Made by a program: the position numbers and the translations under genes. Source: Pantoea vagans (GTDB taxonomy: Bacteria > Pseudomonadota > Gammaproteobacteria > Enterobacterales > Enterobacteriaceae). From it: 64,000 nt of DNA. This document shows, piece after piece, positions 28,575 through 38,348 of the stretch (its first letter is position 1; each line of letters opens with the position of its first letter). The notes beneath the pieces were generated by a model that worked only from the letters and a program-made list of their open reading frames with translations, searched no databases and was not told where the DNA came from. The stretch covers positions 2,480,001-2,544,000 of the forward strand of contig NZ_CP038853.1 in NCBI RefSeq assembly GCF_004792415.1, given 5' to 3'.

Positions 28575-29528
28575 TCAAAAGCGAACCAGCGCAGAACCCC
28601 AGGTGAATCCACCACCAAAGGCTTCCAGCAGAATAAGGTGTCCGGGTTTGATGCGGCCATCACGAACCGCTTCATCCAGTGCACTTGGCACCGATGCAGC
28701 AGAGGTATTGCCATGGCGATCCAGTGTGACGACCACTTTGTCCATGGTCATACCAAGTTTTTTCGCGGTAGCGCTGATAATGCGCAGGTTCGCCTGATGC
28801 GGCACCAGCCAGTCCAGCATTTCACGATCGAGATTATTGGCCTGCAGCGTTTCATCAACGATGTGGGCCAGTTCGGTGACGGCGACCTTGAAGACTTCGT
28901 TACCTGCCATGGTGACATAGGCAGGCTGATCCTGATGGGCGCGATCCTGATAAGGCAGCGTCAGAAGCTGCGCATAGCGACCATCAGCATGAAGATGGGT
29001 AGAGATAATCCCCTGCTCTTCACTCTGGCCCAGCACGACCGCACCCGCGCCATCACCAAACAGGATGATGGTGCCGCGATCTTCCGGATCCAGCGCGCGC
29101 GCCAGGACATCAGCGCCGATAACCAGAGCATGCTTAACCGCGCCATTTTTGATGTATTGATCGGCTACGCTCAGTGCATAGGTGAAACCCGCACAGGCGG
29201 CAGCAAGGTCAAATGCCGCGCAATCTTTGATTTCCAGCATTTGCTGGATCATGCAGGCGGAGCTGGGGAAAGCATGGCTGGACGAGGTTGTGGCGACAAT
29301 AATCAGCCCAACATCGTTCGCCTCAATGCCTGCCATTTCAAGCGCGCGTTGCGCCGCGCTGAATCCCATGGTGGCGACGGTTTCGTCAGGCGCAGCAATG
29401 CGACGCTCACGGATGCCGGTACGGGTAACAATCCACTCGTCCGACGTCTCCACCATTTTTTCCAGATCGGCATTGGTGCGAACCTGGCTGGGCAGATAAC
29501 TGCCCGTACCGATAATTTTGGTATACAT
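28575..29528 (-). CDS. fabH: 3-oxoacyl-[acyl-carrier-protein] synthase III FabH
   Basis: FabH starts fatty acid synthesis by condensing acetyl-CoA with malonyl-ACP. The 317 residues equal E. coli. The triad is Cys112 in AAACAGF, His in VPHQANLRI and Asn in GNTSAASVP. Its ATG follows the plsX TAG with no spacer, which indicates coupled translation. Confidence 0.98.
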   Translation of the reverse strand: MYTKIIGTGSYLPSQVRTNADLEKMVETSDEWIVTRTGIRERRIAAPDETVATMGFSAAQRALEMAGIEANDVGLIIVATTSSSHAFPSSACMIQQMLEIKDCAAFDLAAACAGFTYALSVADQYIKNGAVKHALVIGADVLARALDPEDRGTIILFGDGAGAVVLGQSEEQGIISTHLHADGRYAQLLTLPYQDRAHQDQPAYVTMAGNEVFKVAVTELAHIVDETLQANNLDREMLDWLVPHQANLRIISATAKKLGMTMDKVVVTLDRHGNTSAASVPSALDEAVRDGRIKPGHLILLEAFGGGFTWGSALVRF

Positions 29529-30569
29529 CTAGGCTTTGTCACTCCTGGCTAATACAGCATCAAGGCGCGCAGCAATTCGCTCGGGAATTTGCTGCCTCAC
29601 CGCCTGCTCTGCCTGTTCTATCGCCACGGCGAAGGCGTGTTGATTTGCTGCGCCGTGACTCTTGATCACTGTTCCGCGCAATCCTAACAGACAAGCGCCA
29701 TTGTACTGGTCAGGGTTGAGTTGCCCGAAGCGCTTCGCCAGACGTTTCTGGATTAAGCGTCCCAGCAACTGAAGCCACCATGACCGTTTTTTACCTTCCC
29801 CTGATGACTTCAGCAGAGAAAGAAACATTCTTACCACGCCTTCCATCGTCTTCAGCGTGACGTTTCCGACAAAACCGTCACAGACCATCACATCCGTTTT
29901 GCCGGTGAGCAGCTCGTTACCTTCGAGGTAACCAATATAGTTGATTTGCGGTGATTCTCGCAGCACTACTGCGGCATCGCGGATGGTTTCCAGCCCTTTG
30001 GTCTCTTCATGACCAATGTTGAGCAACGCGACACGGGGCCGTGGAATACCAAGCACATGCTCAGCCATCACCGACCCCATCACAGCAAACTGCACCAGCA
30101 TCGCACTGTCTGAGCCCACATTCGCACCCAGATCCAGCACTACGGTTTTACCCTGTTGCTGATGCGGTAAAACGGACATCAGCGCCGGACGCTTAATTCC
30201 ATCCAGCGGTTTTAATAAGAGTGTCGACAGCCCCATCAGCGCACCGGTATTGCCGGCGCTGATGCAGGCCTCTGCACGTCCCTCTTTCACCATCTCCAGT
30301 GCCACGCGCATTGAACTGCCGCGACTGTTACGGATGGCCTGAGCGGGCCGCGCATCACTTGCAATAACCGATTCGGCAGGGATCACCTGCAAACGCCCCG
30401 TCAGGGAGGAATCCGCTTTGGCAAGCAATGGCGTGAGAGTGTCGGGATGTCCGACCAGAAGAAGGAATAGTTCCGAATGAGAGGCCAGTGCCTGCAATGC
30501 TGCAGGCACTGTCACGCAGGGACCGAAGTCCCCGCCCATGGCATCAATCGCCAGGGTCAAACGTGTCAA
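29529..30569 (-). CDS. plsX: Phosphate acyltransferase PlsX
   Basis: PlsX makes acyl-phosphate from acyl-ACP for phospholipid synthesis. It has 346 residues, ten fewer than E. coli, the difference being at the C-terminus after [13 protein letters not shown]. Typical motifs are [36 protein letters not shown] and [16 protein letters not shown]. It lies 25 bases after rpmF and abuts fabH, linking ribosome and lipid synthesis in one transcript. Confidence 0.97.
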   Translation of the reverse strand: MTRLTLAIDAMGGDFGPCVTVPAALQALASHSELFLLLVGHPDTLTPLLAKADSSLTGRLQVIPAESVIASDARPAQAIRNSRGSSMRVALEMVKEGRAEACISAGNTGALMGLSTLLLKPLDGIKRPALMSVLPHQQQGKTVVLDLGANVGSDSAMLVQFAVMGSVMAEHVLGIPRPRVALLNIGHEETKGLETIRDAAVVLRESPQINYIGYLEGNELLTGKTDVMVCDGFVGNVTLKTMEGVVRMFLSLLKSSGEGKKRSWWLQLLGRLIQKRLAKRFGQLNPDQYNGACLLGLRGTVIKSHGAANQHAFAVAIEQAEQAVRQQIPERIAARLDAVLARSDKA

Positions 30570-30594
30570 GGTATCGCCTTGCTAAGCAAGAAAC

Positions 30595-30765
30595 TTACTT
30601 AACGATAACCTTGCGACCGCGGTAGTAACCGTCCGCAGTGATGTGGTGACGCAGATGAGTTTCGCCAGAAACTTTATCTACTGACAGAGCAGCAGTGGTC
30701 AGCGCATCGTGTGAACGACGCATACCACGCTTAGAACGGGTGGGTTTATTCTGTTGTACGGCCAT
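30595..30765 (-). CDS. rpmF: 50S ribosomal protein L32
   Basis: L32 is a small protein of the large ribosomal subunit near the peptide exit region. The 56-residue frame begins [20 protein letters not shown] and ends [17 protein letters not shown], almost the same as E. coli L32 (57 residues), with one residue fewer in the middle. AGGAGT-like ribosome site (AGTAAGG) lies before the ATG. It lies between yceD (14 bases upstream) and plsX. Confidence 0.97.
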   Translation of the reverse strand: MAVQQNKPTRSKRGMRRSHDALTTAALSVDKVSGETHLRHHITADGYYRGRKVIVK

Positions 30766-30779
30766 GGACCTTACTCCTA

Positions 30780-31301
30780 TTACTTACGCTTTAAACTGGC
30801 TAATACGGCAAATGGATTTGGTTTCTCCGCCTCTGCAGGCAGTTTGCCAAAGACCATGTCCGCCTCGGACACTTCACAGTGTTCAGAATCGTGCACCGGA
30901 ACGACCGGCAGCGCGAGAATCAGTTCATCCTCGACAACCGCCAGCAGATCGATCTCACCAAACTCGTTGACATCGACCGGCTCGTACGCTTCCGGTAATG
31001 CCTCGGCCTGCTCTTCAGAAGAGACAGGGCTGAAGCAATAACTCACTTTTACGTGATGGGGAAAGGTCTGGTTGCAGCGCTGACAACGTAACGTCACCTG
31101 TACTTCAGCAGTACCCGTCAGTACCGCCAGACGTTGGTTATCAACCGCAAACGACATGGCACAATCCACATCACTGTCCACACTAACGACCGACTCGGCC
31201 ACACGCTCCACCTGAACAGATGTGTAGACACCCTGATAATCAAGGCGCTTCTGAGCGGTGCGGACAGGGTCCAGCGTTAGGGGTAATTTTACCTTTTGCA
31301 T
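30780..31301 (-). CDS. yceD: YceD (DUF177), large-ribosomal-RNA accumulation protein
   Basis: This 173-residue protein is the length of E. coli YceD. It contains the paired-Cys motif [10 protein letters not shown] and an acidic C-terminal half with [30 protein letters not shown]. The family is linked to 23S rRNA accumulation and always sits beside rpmF; the mechanism is not established. It is the first gene of the yceD-rpmF-plsX-fab run. Confidence 0.95.
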   Translation of the reverse strand: MQKVKLPLTLDPVRTAQKRLDYQGVYTSVQVERVAESVVSVDSDVDCAMSFAVDNQRLAVLTGTAEVQVTLRCQRCNQTFPHHVKVSYCFSPVSSEEQAEALPEAYEPVDVNEFGEIDLLAVVEDELILALPVVPVHDSEHCEVSEADMVFGKLPAEAEKPNPFAVLASLKRK

Positions 31302-31441
31302 AGGGCGCGCATATTAACTTTGTAATGTCATAGAGTCAAAGAAAAAGGCCGTTAAACAGCATCTTTCAACCACTATTCGCATCCAGTGCGGCGCACAGTT
31401 TAAAATGACTGTCACCAATTCGCTATCACTATTGAAAAAAA

Positions 31442-32029
31442 ATGACGCCATCGATTCTTTTAGCTTCAACCTCGCCCTTCCGGCAGGCATTACTGCGCAA
31501 GCTGGGCCTGCCTTTTATTACCGCTGCGCCTGAGGTGGATGAGTCACCGCAGCCCGGTGAAAATGCCGAAGCGCTGGTGATTCGTCTTGCCGTGGCGAAA
31601 GCGCAGGCGCTGGCTGGAACCTATCCCCGCCACTGGATAATCGGCTCAGATCAGGTCTGCGTGCTGGATGGCGCGATCGCCGGTAAACCTCACACGGCTG
31701 AGAATGCGCGGGCGCAACTGCGTGCCGCCAGCGGTAAGGCGATAACCTTTTATACCGGACTGGCGCTGTTTCATCCGGCCAGTGGCAGGCTGCTGCAGTG
31801 TTGCGAACCCTTCGTGGTGCATTTCCGCACCTTGACCGACGCTGAAATCGCCGGGTATGTGGAAAAGGAGCAGCCGCTGCAGTGTGCAGGCAGTTTTAAA
31901 AGTGAAGGTCTGGGAATTTGTCTGTTTGACCGGATGGAGGGGCGCGATCCTAATACGCTGGTCGGGCTGCCGCTGATTGCACTCAACGGGATGTTGCAGC
32001 AGGCCGGCATCAATCCTTTAACGGAGTGA
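31442..32029 (+). CDS. yceF: Maf-family 7-methyl-GTP pyrophosphatase YceF
   Basis: Maf proteins hydrolyse modified nucleoside triphosphates; the YceF subgroup prefers 7-methyl-GTP. The 195-residue protein has [14 protein letters not shown] at the N-terminus, the catalytic Asp in [15 protein letters not shown] and [10 protein letters not shown], matching YceF rather than YhdE. The ribosome site is weak (an A8 run directly precedes the ATG). It is divergent from yceD and convergent with rluC, with only 13 bases between the two stops. Confidence 0.94.
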   Translation: MTPSILLASTSPFRQALLRKLGLPFITAAPEVDESPQPGENAEALVIRLAVAKAQALAGTYPRHWIIGSDQVCVLDGAIAGKPHTAENARAQLRAASGKAITFYTGLALFHPASGRLLQCCEPFVVHFRTLTDAEIAGYVEKEQPLQCAGSFKSEGLGICLFDRMEGRDPNTLVGLPLIALNGMLQQAGINPLTE

Positions 32030-32042
32030 TGCCGGAGAGCGA

Positions 32043-32999
32043 TTACGCCTTAAGCTGACGCAGTTTATTCAGGCACTGCTTCAGGCCCTCATCCAGTGGC
32101 GCTTCGACACGCATGACTTCGCCAGTGCCGGGATGGGTAAAGGTCAGTGCCGCCGCGTGCAGGAACAGGCGTTTCAGACCGGTTGATGCCAGCTGGCTGT
32201 CAAAGTCACGTTCGCCATAGCGATCGTCGAAGGCGATGGGATGACCAGCATGCAGCGTATGTACACGAATCTGGTGGGTGCGTCCGGTGACCGGACTGGC
32301 TTTCACCAGTGTGGCAAACTCAAACCGCTCTTCCACTTTAAAGCGGGTTTCAGAGGCTTTACCTTCGCTGCTGACGCGTACGACACGCTCACCGCTCTGG
32401 AGAATATTTTTCAGCAGAGGAGCCTGAACGACCTTCAGATGCGAGGGCCAGTTGCCGCGTACCAGGGCCAGATAATCTTTCTGCATCCCCTTTTCACGCA
32501 GTTGCTCGTGCAGGGAACGCAGCGCCGAGCGTTTTTTTGCGACCAGCAGAATGCCCGAGGTGTCACGATCCAGGCGATGCACCAGTTCCAGGAAGCGCGC
32601 TTCCGGGCGCAGCGCACGCAGCCCTTCAATCACCCCGAAACTGAGTCCGCTGCCGCCATGCACGGCCGTGCCAGAGGGCTTGTTCATCACCAGCAGCGAC
32701 TCATCCTCAAAGAGGATAGCGTCCGCCAGCGAAGCGACCTTCGCCAGCTTAGGTGATACGGCGTCTTCATCGCGTTCCGCGACCCGGACCGGCGGAATGC
32801 GAACCTCATCCCCCTCCTCCAGTTTGTACTCTGGCTTGACGCGCTTTTTATTCACCCGCACCTCGCCCTTGCGTACGATGCGATAAATCATGCTCTTTGG
32901 CACACCCTTGAGCTGGGTGCGCAAAAAGTTATCAATACGTTGTCCGGCATTTTCAGCCGTGATGGCGACAAAATGTACGCCGGGATTCTCTGTTTTCAT
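32043..32999 (-). CDS. rluC: 23S rRNA pseudouridine synthase RluC (positions 955/2504/2580)
   Basis: RluC converts three uridines in 23S rRNA to pseudouridine. It has 318 residues (E. coli 319). An S4-like RNA-binding domain (residues about 17-75, RIDNFLRTQLKGVPKSMIYR) precedes the RluA-type catalytic domain with the Asp in LVHRLDRDTSGILLVAKK. GRTHQIRVH and PIAFDDRYG are further family marks. It diverges from rne, with a 573-base gap between the two starts. Confidence 0.97.
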   Translation of the reverse strand: MKTENPGVHFVAITAENAGQRIDNFLRTQLKGVPKSMIYRIVRKGEVRVNKKRVKPEYKLEEGDEVRIPPVRVAERDEDAVSPKLAKVASLADAILFEDESLLVMNKPSGTAVHGGSGLSFGVIEGLRALRPEARFLELVHRLDRDTSGILLVAKKRSALRSLHEQLREKGMQKDYLALVRGNWPSHLKVVQAPLLKNILQSGERVVRVSSEGKASETRFKVEERFEFATLVKASPVTGRTHQIRVHTLHAGHPIAFDDRYGERDFDSQLASTGLKRLFLHAAALTFTHPGTGEVMRVEAPLDEGLKQCLNKLRQLKA

Positions 33000-33572
33000 G
33001 GCGGCGATTCTAAATAGTGTCCCCTGATAGCGCCACCCCTTTTTCTGTGCTTAACTCTGGGGTTGATGTGATGGCAGGCCGCTTCTCTGCTGGCTTTTTC
33101 AGCAAACCGCTGCTTTGTCCGACACATTAGCAAGTTAAATGTAAAGAAACTTCACAAGCTGGCTAAAGTCGCCTTGCTATATGAAGGTTAGCAATGGAAT
33201 AATGCCTGAGTTTCTTAACTGAAGCATTTCAGAGCAGAAACCGAGCGAAATTGTCATTTTGCCGGATTGAGCAGACACGCAGCAATGGCGTAAGACGTAA
33301 TGCGAAATCAGGCACTTAGCGGGCTGCGGGTTGCGGCCTGGACAACAGTATGGGATGCACGGGTTTTCATTATTCTCTCAGGCATTTCCACTATCTGGTG
33401 CTGTTTTCCCTTATGAAAAACAGGCCACCGACGTTATTTGCGCCCCTCGCGCGGTCGACAGCCGTGAGGTTGACGACATTGCACTAAGTCACGGGGCCAT
33501 CGGTTGATACTCGTCCAGGGTAACTATGCCCGCAGCTGTAATCACTCATGAAAGAATAACGAGTAAGTCACG
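33000..33572 (+). other. rluC-rne divergent region with long rne 5' leader
   Basis: No gene is seen in these 573 bases. The left part contains the rluC promoter area. From about 33210 to 33572 it probably forms the structured rne 5' untranslated region; in E. coli a leader of 361 bases with conserved hairpins lets RNase E degrade its own mRNA. The predicted leader here is almost the same length. Secondary structure was not computed. Confidence 0.65.
33174..33203 (+). promoter_or_regulatory. Likely main rne promoter
   Basis: TTGCTA (33174-33179) and AATAAT (33198-33203) match the -35 and -10 consensus at 4 and 5 of 6 positions with 18 bases between. The predicted start near 33210 gives a leader of about 363 bases, close to the E. 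coli leader of 361. Confidence 0.55.
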
Positions 33573-36500
33573 ATGAAAAGAATGTTAATAAACGCAACTC
33601 AGCAGGAGGAGTTGCGCGTTGCCCTGGTTGACGGTCAGCGTCTGTACGATCTGGATATCGAAAGTCCTGGACACGAACAGAAAAAAGCCAACATCTACAA
33701 AGGTAAAATCACTCGAATTGAACCCAGCCTTGAAGCTGCGTTTGTCGATTATGGCGCAGAGCGTCACGGTTTCCTCCCGTTAAAAGAAATTTCCCGCGAA
33801 TATTTCCCCTCCAGCTACAACGCACATGGTCGTCCGAATATTAAAGACGTGCTGCGTGAAGGCCAGGAAGTCATTGTTCAGATCGATAAAGAAGAACGCG
33901 GCAACAAAGGCGCTGCGCTGACAACCTTTATCTCTCTGGCGGGCAGCTACCTGGTACTGATGCCGAATAACCCACGTGCAGGCGGTATCTCTCGCCGCAT
34001 CGAAGGTGACGATCGTACCGAACTGAAAGAAGCCCTGTCAGCGCTGGATCTGCCGGAAGGCATGGGCCTGATTGTGCGCACTGCCGGCGTTGGCAAATCT
34101 GCCGAGTCGCTGCAGTGGGACTTAAGCTTCCGTCTCAAGCACTGGGAAGCGATTAAGAAAGCCGCTGAAAACCGCCCTGCTCCGTTCCTGATCCATCAGG
34201 AAAGTAACGTGATTGTGCGCGCCTTCCGCGACTATCTGCGTCAGGACATCGGTGAAATCCTTATCGATAACCCGAAAGTGCTGGAACTCGCGCGTCAGCA
34301 TATCGCGGCGCTGGGTCGTCCGGACTTCAGCAGCAAAATTAAGCTCTACACCGGTGAAATCCCGCTGTTCAGCCACTATCAGATCGAATCGCAAATCGAA
34401 TCCGCCTTCCAGCGTGAAGTCCGCCTGCCTTCCGGTGGTTCGATTGTGATCGACAGTACCGAAGCGCTGACCGCTATCGATATCAACTCAGCTCGCGCCA
34501 CGCGTGGCGGTGACATCGAAGAGACGGCCTTCAACACCAACCTTGAAGCGGCCGATGAGATTGCCCGTCAGCTGCGCCTGCGTGACCTGGGCGGCCTGAT
34601 CGTTATCGATTACATCGATATGACGCCGGTACGCCATCAGCGCGCCGTTGAGAACCGTCTGCGTGAAGCTGTCCGTCAGGACCGCGCCCGCATTCAGATC
34701 AGCCACATTTCACGTTTCGGCCTGCTGGAGATGTCCCGTCAGCGTCTGAGCCCGTCATTAGGTGAATCCAGTCATCACGTCTGCCCACGCTGTAGTGGCA
34801 CCGGCACCATCCGTGATAACGAGTCACTGGCGCTGTCCATTCTGCGTCTGATTGAAGAAGAAGCGCTGAAAGACAATACCAAAGAAGTTCACGCCATTGT
34901 TCCGGTTCAGGTTGCTTCTTACCTGCTGAATGAAAAACGTGAAGCGGTTAACGCGATCGAAAAACGCCAGGGTGGCGTGCGGGCAATCATCGTTCCTGAT
35001 GACAAGATGCAGACCCCGCACTACTCCGTGCTGCGCGTGCGCAAAGGCGAAGAGACACAGACCCTGAGCTACCATCTGCCGAAGCTGCATGAAGCCGAAA
35101 TGGCGATGCCGTCAGAAGAGGAACATGCTGAGCGCCGTCGTCCTGAGCAGCCTGCTCTGGCCGCCTTTGTGATGCCTGATGCGCCTCCTGCGCCGGTAGA
35201 AGTTGAGCCTGAAGTGAAACGCACTGAAGCTCAGCCAGCAGCAAAATCAGCCCCGGCTGTTGCTGCACCAGCGACCGTCAGCACCGGTTTCTTCGGACGT
35301 CTGTTTGGTGGCCTGAAAAAAATGTTCGCTGGCGAAGAAGCGCCTGCTGCTGCACCAGTGGCCACTGAGGTTGCTGAACCGCAGAAAGCGACCGAAGAGC
35401 AGGAAAGCAACAGTGGCCGTGGCGAGCGCCGCAGCAACAATAACAACCGTCGTAACAACAATCGCCGTGAACGTACGCCGCGTAACGGTGACAATGCACA
35501 GTCCCGTGAAGGCCGTGAACCACGCGAAAGTCGCGAGCCGCGTGAAAGCCGTGAACCGCGCGAAAGTCGTGAGCCACGTGAAAGCCGCGAGCCGCGCGAT
35601 GGCAACGACAACCGTCGCAACAAGCGTCAGTCTCAGACGGGTGAAGTGCGCGAAGAGCGTCCGGCACTGAGCGAAGAAGCGCGTCAGCAGCGTGATGAGC
35701 AGCAGCAACAGCGCCGTGAGCAGCGTGCTGAGCGTCAGCGTCATCGTCAGGAAGAGAAACGTGCCGGTGAAGAAGCGGCCAAAGCGGCTGAGCAGCCAGC
35801 CGTCGTTGCTGAAGCCCTGGACGTCACTGAGGCGCAGGATGATGAACGCGTTCAGGTTATGCCGCGTCGTAAGCCGCGTCAGCTGAAACAGAAGGTGCGT
35901 GTGGATGATAACCGTCCGCCTATGCCAGCCGAAGCCAGCGACATCGCCCAGCCTGCTGAAGTGCGTCAGTCACAGCCAGCTGACGTTGCTCAGACACAGC
36001 CTGATTTCCAGGCTTCGCAGAGTGACGAGCAGGATGACAACGACAGCCGTGATAACGCCAATATGCCGCGTCGTTCACGTCGTTCGCCACGTCATCTGCG
36101 CGTCAGCGGACAGCGTCGTCGTCGTTACCGTGATGAGCGTTATCCGACGCAGTCAGCTATGCCTCTGGCCGCTGCCGCTGCTTCACCTGAAATGGCATCC
36201 GGCAAAGTCTGGATTCGCTATCCGGTGAGCCAGGCCAGCGAAGAGCAGGTTCAGAATGTAACGCATGAGACGCCAGCTTATAACAGTGAAGAGACCGCAG
36301 ACGCGACCCCAGCGCTGCCGGTTGCTGCCGCCGTTGAATCGGTTGCTCAGGACGCACCAGTGCAACAGGCCGAGCCGCAGGCAGAAACGCCGGTGGCGAT
36401 CGTCAACACTGACGATACCCGTGCTATCGACGCCCCGGTTGACGAGCAGCCTTCTGTTGTTCCGGCTGCTGATGAAGCTAAAGCGGAAGCTGTAGCGGCT

Positions 36501-37019
36501 GAAGCCGCGCCTGCTGAGCCCGTCGCTGAAACGCCCGTGTCACAGCCTGCTGAACCGGTCACCGATACAGCGGTGGTAACGCCAGCTGCTGAGGTTTCAC
36601 AGCCTGCCGACGTTGCACAGCCTGCCGACGTTGCTGAGCAGTCAGCTACTGATGTCAGCGAAGCGATTGCAGCAGAGGTGGAAGAAGTGCTGAACGCGCC
36701 GGTTGCTGCTAACGCTGAAATCGCGCCAGTCAGTGAACCTCATGCGCCGGTTGCCGCGCGTGATGTCGCGCCTGAAGCACCCGTTGAGGCGACTGAACCT
36801 GCTACATCAGCGCCGGCTGCTAAAGCGGTGCCGAATGACGGTACGCGCTGGAAGCACTATGCCTCTGCGCCGATGACCAAAGCGCCTGCGCCGGTCTGGC
36901 AGTCAGAACCGGCTCCGCACAGTGACTGGGTCCGTGCGCCGTATGAGTTCGACGGCCGCGGCTCTGCGGGTGGTCATAGCGCCACCCATCAGGCCACTGC
37001 CCCGGCGACAAAGCCGTAA
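33573..37019 (+). CDS. rne: Ribonuclease E
   Basis: RNase E is the main mRNA-decay endonuclease and the scaffold of the degradosome. The N-terminal half is almost E. coli: S1 domain (about 37-125), DNase I-like catalytic region with [20 protein letters not shown] and VIDYIDM (metal Asp residues), and the Zn-link CPRC at 404-407. The C-terminal half is disordered: an amphipathic membrane-targeting helix near 569-587 ([14 protein letters not shown]), arginine-rich RNA sites, a REPRES repeat tract from residue 648, a likely RhlB-binding segment, a second Arg-rich site near 831, and a PNPase-binding tail. It has 1148 residues against 1061 in E. coli, so the scaffold is expanded by about 90 residues. 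Confidence 0.97.
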   Translation: MKRMLINATQQEELRVALVDGQRLYDLDIESPGHEQKKANIYKGKITRIEPSLEAAFVDYGAERHGFLPLKEISREYFPSSYNAHGRPNIKDVLREGQEVIVQIDKEERGNKGAALTTFISLAGSYLVLMPNNPRAGGISRRIEGDDRTELKEALSALDLPEGMGLIVRTAGVGKSAESLQWDLSFRLKHWEAIKKAAENRPAPFLIHQESNVIVRAFRDYLRQDIGEILIDNPKVLELARQHIAALGRPDFSSKIKLYTGEIPLFSHYQIESQIESAFQREVRLPSGGSIVIDSTEALTAIDINSARATRGGDIEETAFNTNLEAADEIARQLRLRDLGGLIVIDYIDMTPVRHQRAVENRLREAVRQDRARIQISHISRFGLLEMSRQRLSPSLGESSHHVCPRCSGTGTIRDNESLALSILRLIEEEALKDNTKEVHAIVPVQVASYLLNEKREAVNAIEKRQGGVRAIIVPDDKMQTPHYSVLRVRKGEETQTLSYHLPKLHEAEMAMPSEEEHAERRRPEQPALAAFVMPDAPPAPVEVEPEVKRTEAQPAAKSAPAVAAPATVSTGFFGRLFGGLKKMFAGEEAPAAAPVATEVAEPQKATEEQESNSGRGERRSNNNNRRNNNRRERTPRNGDNAQSREGREPRESREPRESREPRESREPRESREPRDGNDNRRNKRQSQTGEVREERPALSEEARQQRDEQQQQRREQRAERQRHRQEEKRAGEEAAKAAEQPAVVAEALDVTEAQDDERVQVMPRRKPRQLKQKVRVDDNRPPMPAEASDIAQPAEVRQSQPADVAQTQPDFQASQSDEQDDNDSRDNANMPRRSRRSPRHLRVSGQRRRRYRDERYPTQSAMPLAAAAASPEMASGKVWIRYPVSQASEEQVQNVTHETPAYNSEETADATPALPVAAAVESVAQDAPVQQAEPQAETPVAIVNTDDTRAIDAPVDEQPSVVPAADEAKAEAVAAEAAPAEPVAETPVSQPAEPVTDTAVVTPAAEVSQPADVAQPADVAEQSATDVSEAIAAEVEEVLNAPVAANAEIAPVSEPHAPVAARDVAPEAPVEATEPATSAPAAKAVPNDGTRWKHYASAPMTKAPAPVWQSEPAPHSDWVRAPYEFDGRGSAGGHSATHQATAPATKP
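35514..35600 (+). repeat. REPRES hexapeptide tandem repeat in the RNase E tail
   Basis: About 4.7 copies of an 18-base unit encode Arg-Glu-Pro-Arg-Glu-Ser in tandem. The codons vary by synonymous changes between copies (CGT/CGC, GAA/GAG, AGT/AGC), so the peptide rather than the DNA appears to be kept. It lies within the first arginine-rich region. Confidence 0.92.
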
Positions 37020-37040
37020 CGCATAAGCTGTTGTGAACTG

Positions 37041-37069
37041 AACCCCGGCCTGAAAGCCGGGGTTTTTTT
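37041..37069 (+). terminator. rne terminator
   Basis: The stem CCCCGGC/GCCGGGG (37043-37049, 37056-37062), extended by A-T pairs, is followed by seven Ts. Confidence 0.92.
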
Positions 37070-37285
37070 ATGGCATCAATTCAGTCCACAGGCAGAAAAA
37101 GAATTACTACCACCTCGCTTACGTCGTCAGTTATCAGTAAAGACGGCGTCAGTCATTTTGGCCGTAACAAAGTGCGGGGAAGCATCAGGCATGCATGGCT
37201 GCGGGGTAGTGTGAAATGAGGAAGCAGGAAAGCTATACAGGCAGACTTTATGACAAATCGCCCTGCCACCAGCTGAATCACAGGC

Positions 37286-37321
37286 AAAAAAATCCCACTC
37301 TCCTTTAGCAGGAGAGTGGGA
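37286..37321 (-). terminator. flgKL terminator
   Basis: A perfect 12-bp stem TCCCACTCTCCT/AGGAGAGTGGGA with a 5-base loop is followed on the minus strand by seven Ts. It lies 48 bases beyond the flgL stop. Confidence 0.93.
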
Positions 37322-37368
37322 AAAAGTAAGCGCATCCGGTTAAAGTACGCTCAAAATTTCAGGTCAGA

Positions 37369-38334
37369 CTACGAATTCATCTGGAACAGAGACATCTTGG
37401 ACATATCAGTAAAGGTCTTATAAGAGGCCTGAAGTGCTGTCTGCTGCATGGTATAGCTGGAAGCCGCTTCCGTTAAATCCACGTTAACCAGGTCACTCAT
37501 CTGCGAGCTGTAAATCACTTTACGGTCATCGCCCTGCGCATTCAGCGTATCAATTTCACCAAGCTGAGTACCAATCTCAGAAACCACGGTTGAGACATTA
37601 TTCAGCGCGTTGCCCAGTCCGCGGTTGGTTTTATCCATTGCATCCTGGAATGTCTGCTTAGTCGCGGCATCAGCATCATCCTGCGGGACTTTCAGTGCTG
37701 CAATGGCGCTATCCAGCATTTTAAACAGATTGGTTTCGCTGGCGCTGCCATCCGGCTCTTTGGTGGCATTGCCGGTGATTGACATGAAGATGCTGTCACC
37801 TGTATGCGCCACGGTCATAGTACGACTGGTATCAACCTTCTGGGTGATTGCATCGGTGCCGCCTGCATAACTGACACCCGTGCCCGCCTTATCAACAAAA
37901 GGCGCGCTGTCGGTTTTATAGCCGGAAAAAATGTAGCGGCCATTGGCATCTTTGCTGTTGGCCAGGTTCAGCAACTGGGCGCGAACACCCTCCAGCTGAG
38001 TAGCAATCGAACCACGATCGTCGTCGCTCAGCGTACCGGTTGAACCATTGACGATTAGCCCCTGCGCCGCAATGATGCCATTGGTTACGCCTTTCAGCGT
38101 ATTGTCTTCCAGTGACAGCCCCTGTTCAGCGAAGGTGCGCGCGAGCGCATACTGTTCACCCTGCTGCTGAGTCTGAGTCAGCACCACAGCACGTGACGCG
38201 GCAATCGGGTCATCCGAGGGATTCGTTACACGGCGACCGCTGGAAAGCTGCTCGCCCACTTTCAGCCAGGAGGCCTGTGAGTCAGTGATGCCGCGCACCT
38301 GCTGCTCAAAAATCATATTTGTACTGATTCGCAT
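37369..38334 (-). CDS. flgL: Flagellar hook-filament junction protein FlgL (HAP3)
   Basis: FlgL forms the second junction layer between hook and filament. The 321-residue protein has the flagellin-like N-terminal helix MRISTNMIFEQQVRGI with SSGRRVTNPSDDP, and a C-terminal helix ending MSLFQMNS; both are needed for coiled-coil assembly. It has no Sec signal, as expected for export through the flagellar type III apparatus. It follows flgK by 14 bases. Confidence 0.96.
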   Translation of the reverse strand: MRISTNMIFEQQVRGITDSQASWLKVGEQLSSGRRVTNPSDDPIAASRAVVLTQTQQQGEQYALARTFAEQGLSLEDNTLKGVTNGIIAAQGLIVNGSTGTLSDDDRGSIATQLEGVRAQLLNLANSKDANGRYIFSGYKTDSAPFVDKAGTGVSYAGGTDAITQKVDTSRTMTVAHTGDSIFMSITGNATKEPDGSASETNLFKMLDSAIAALKVPQDDADAATKQTFQDAMDKTNRGLGNALNNVSTVVSEIGTQLGEIDTLNAQGDDRKVIYSSQMSDLVNVDLTEAASSYTMQQTALQASYKTFTDMSKMSLFQMNS

Positions 38335-38348
38335 GTTATCTCCTGCCC

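Larger units (their letters stand above)
37020..37368. other. Intergenic region between rne and flgL
   Basis: This 349-base gap between converging genes holds the rne terminator and the flgL terminator (separate entries). I see no gene in the roughly 215 bases between them. Confidence 0.7.

Noticed and set aside
28638..29552. 304-codon plus-strand open frame opposite fabH
   Set aside because: It lies fully antisense to an E. coli-length fabH with all catalytic residues. Its translation is rich in His, Gln and Arg, as expected from reading a GC-rich gene backwards.
35514..35600. Short tandem repeats as a possible CRISPR-like array
   Set aside because: The 18-base units have no spacers between them, lie in frame inside rne, and encode a regular hexapeptide.
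35231..35744. Overlapping minus-strand frames rich in Arg/Ser/Leu opposite rne
   Set aside because: They mirror the low-complexity REPRES and Arg-rich region of RNase E; the repeat makes all frames open.
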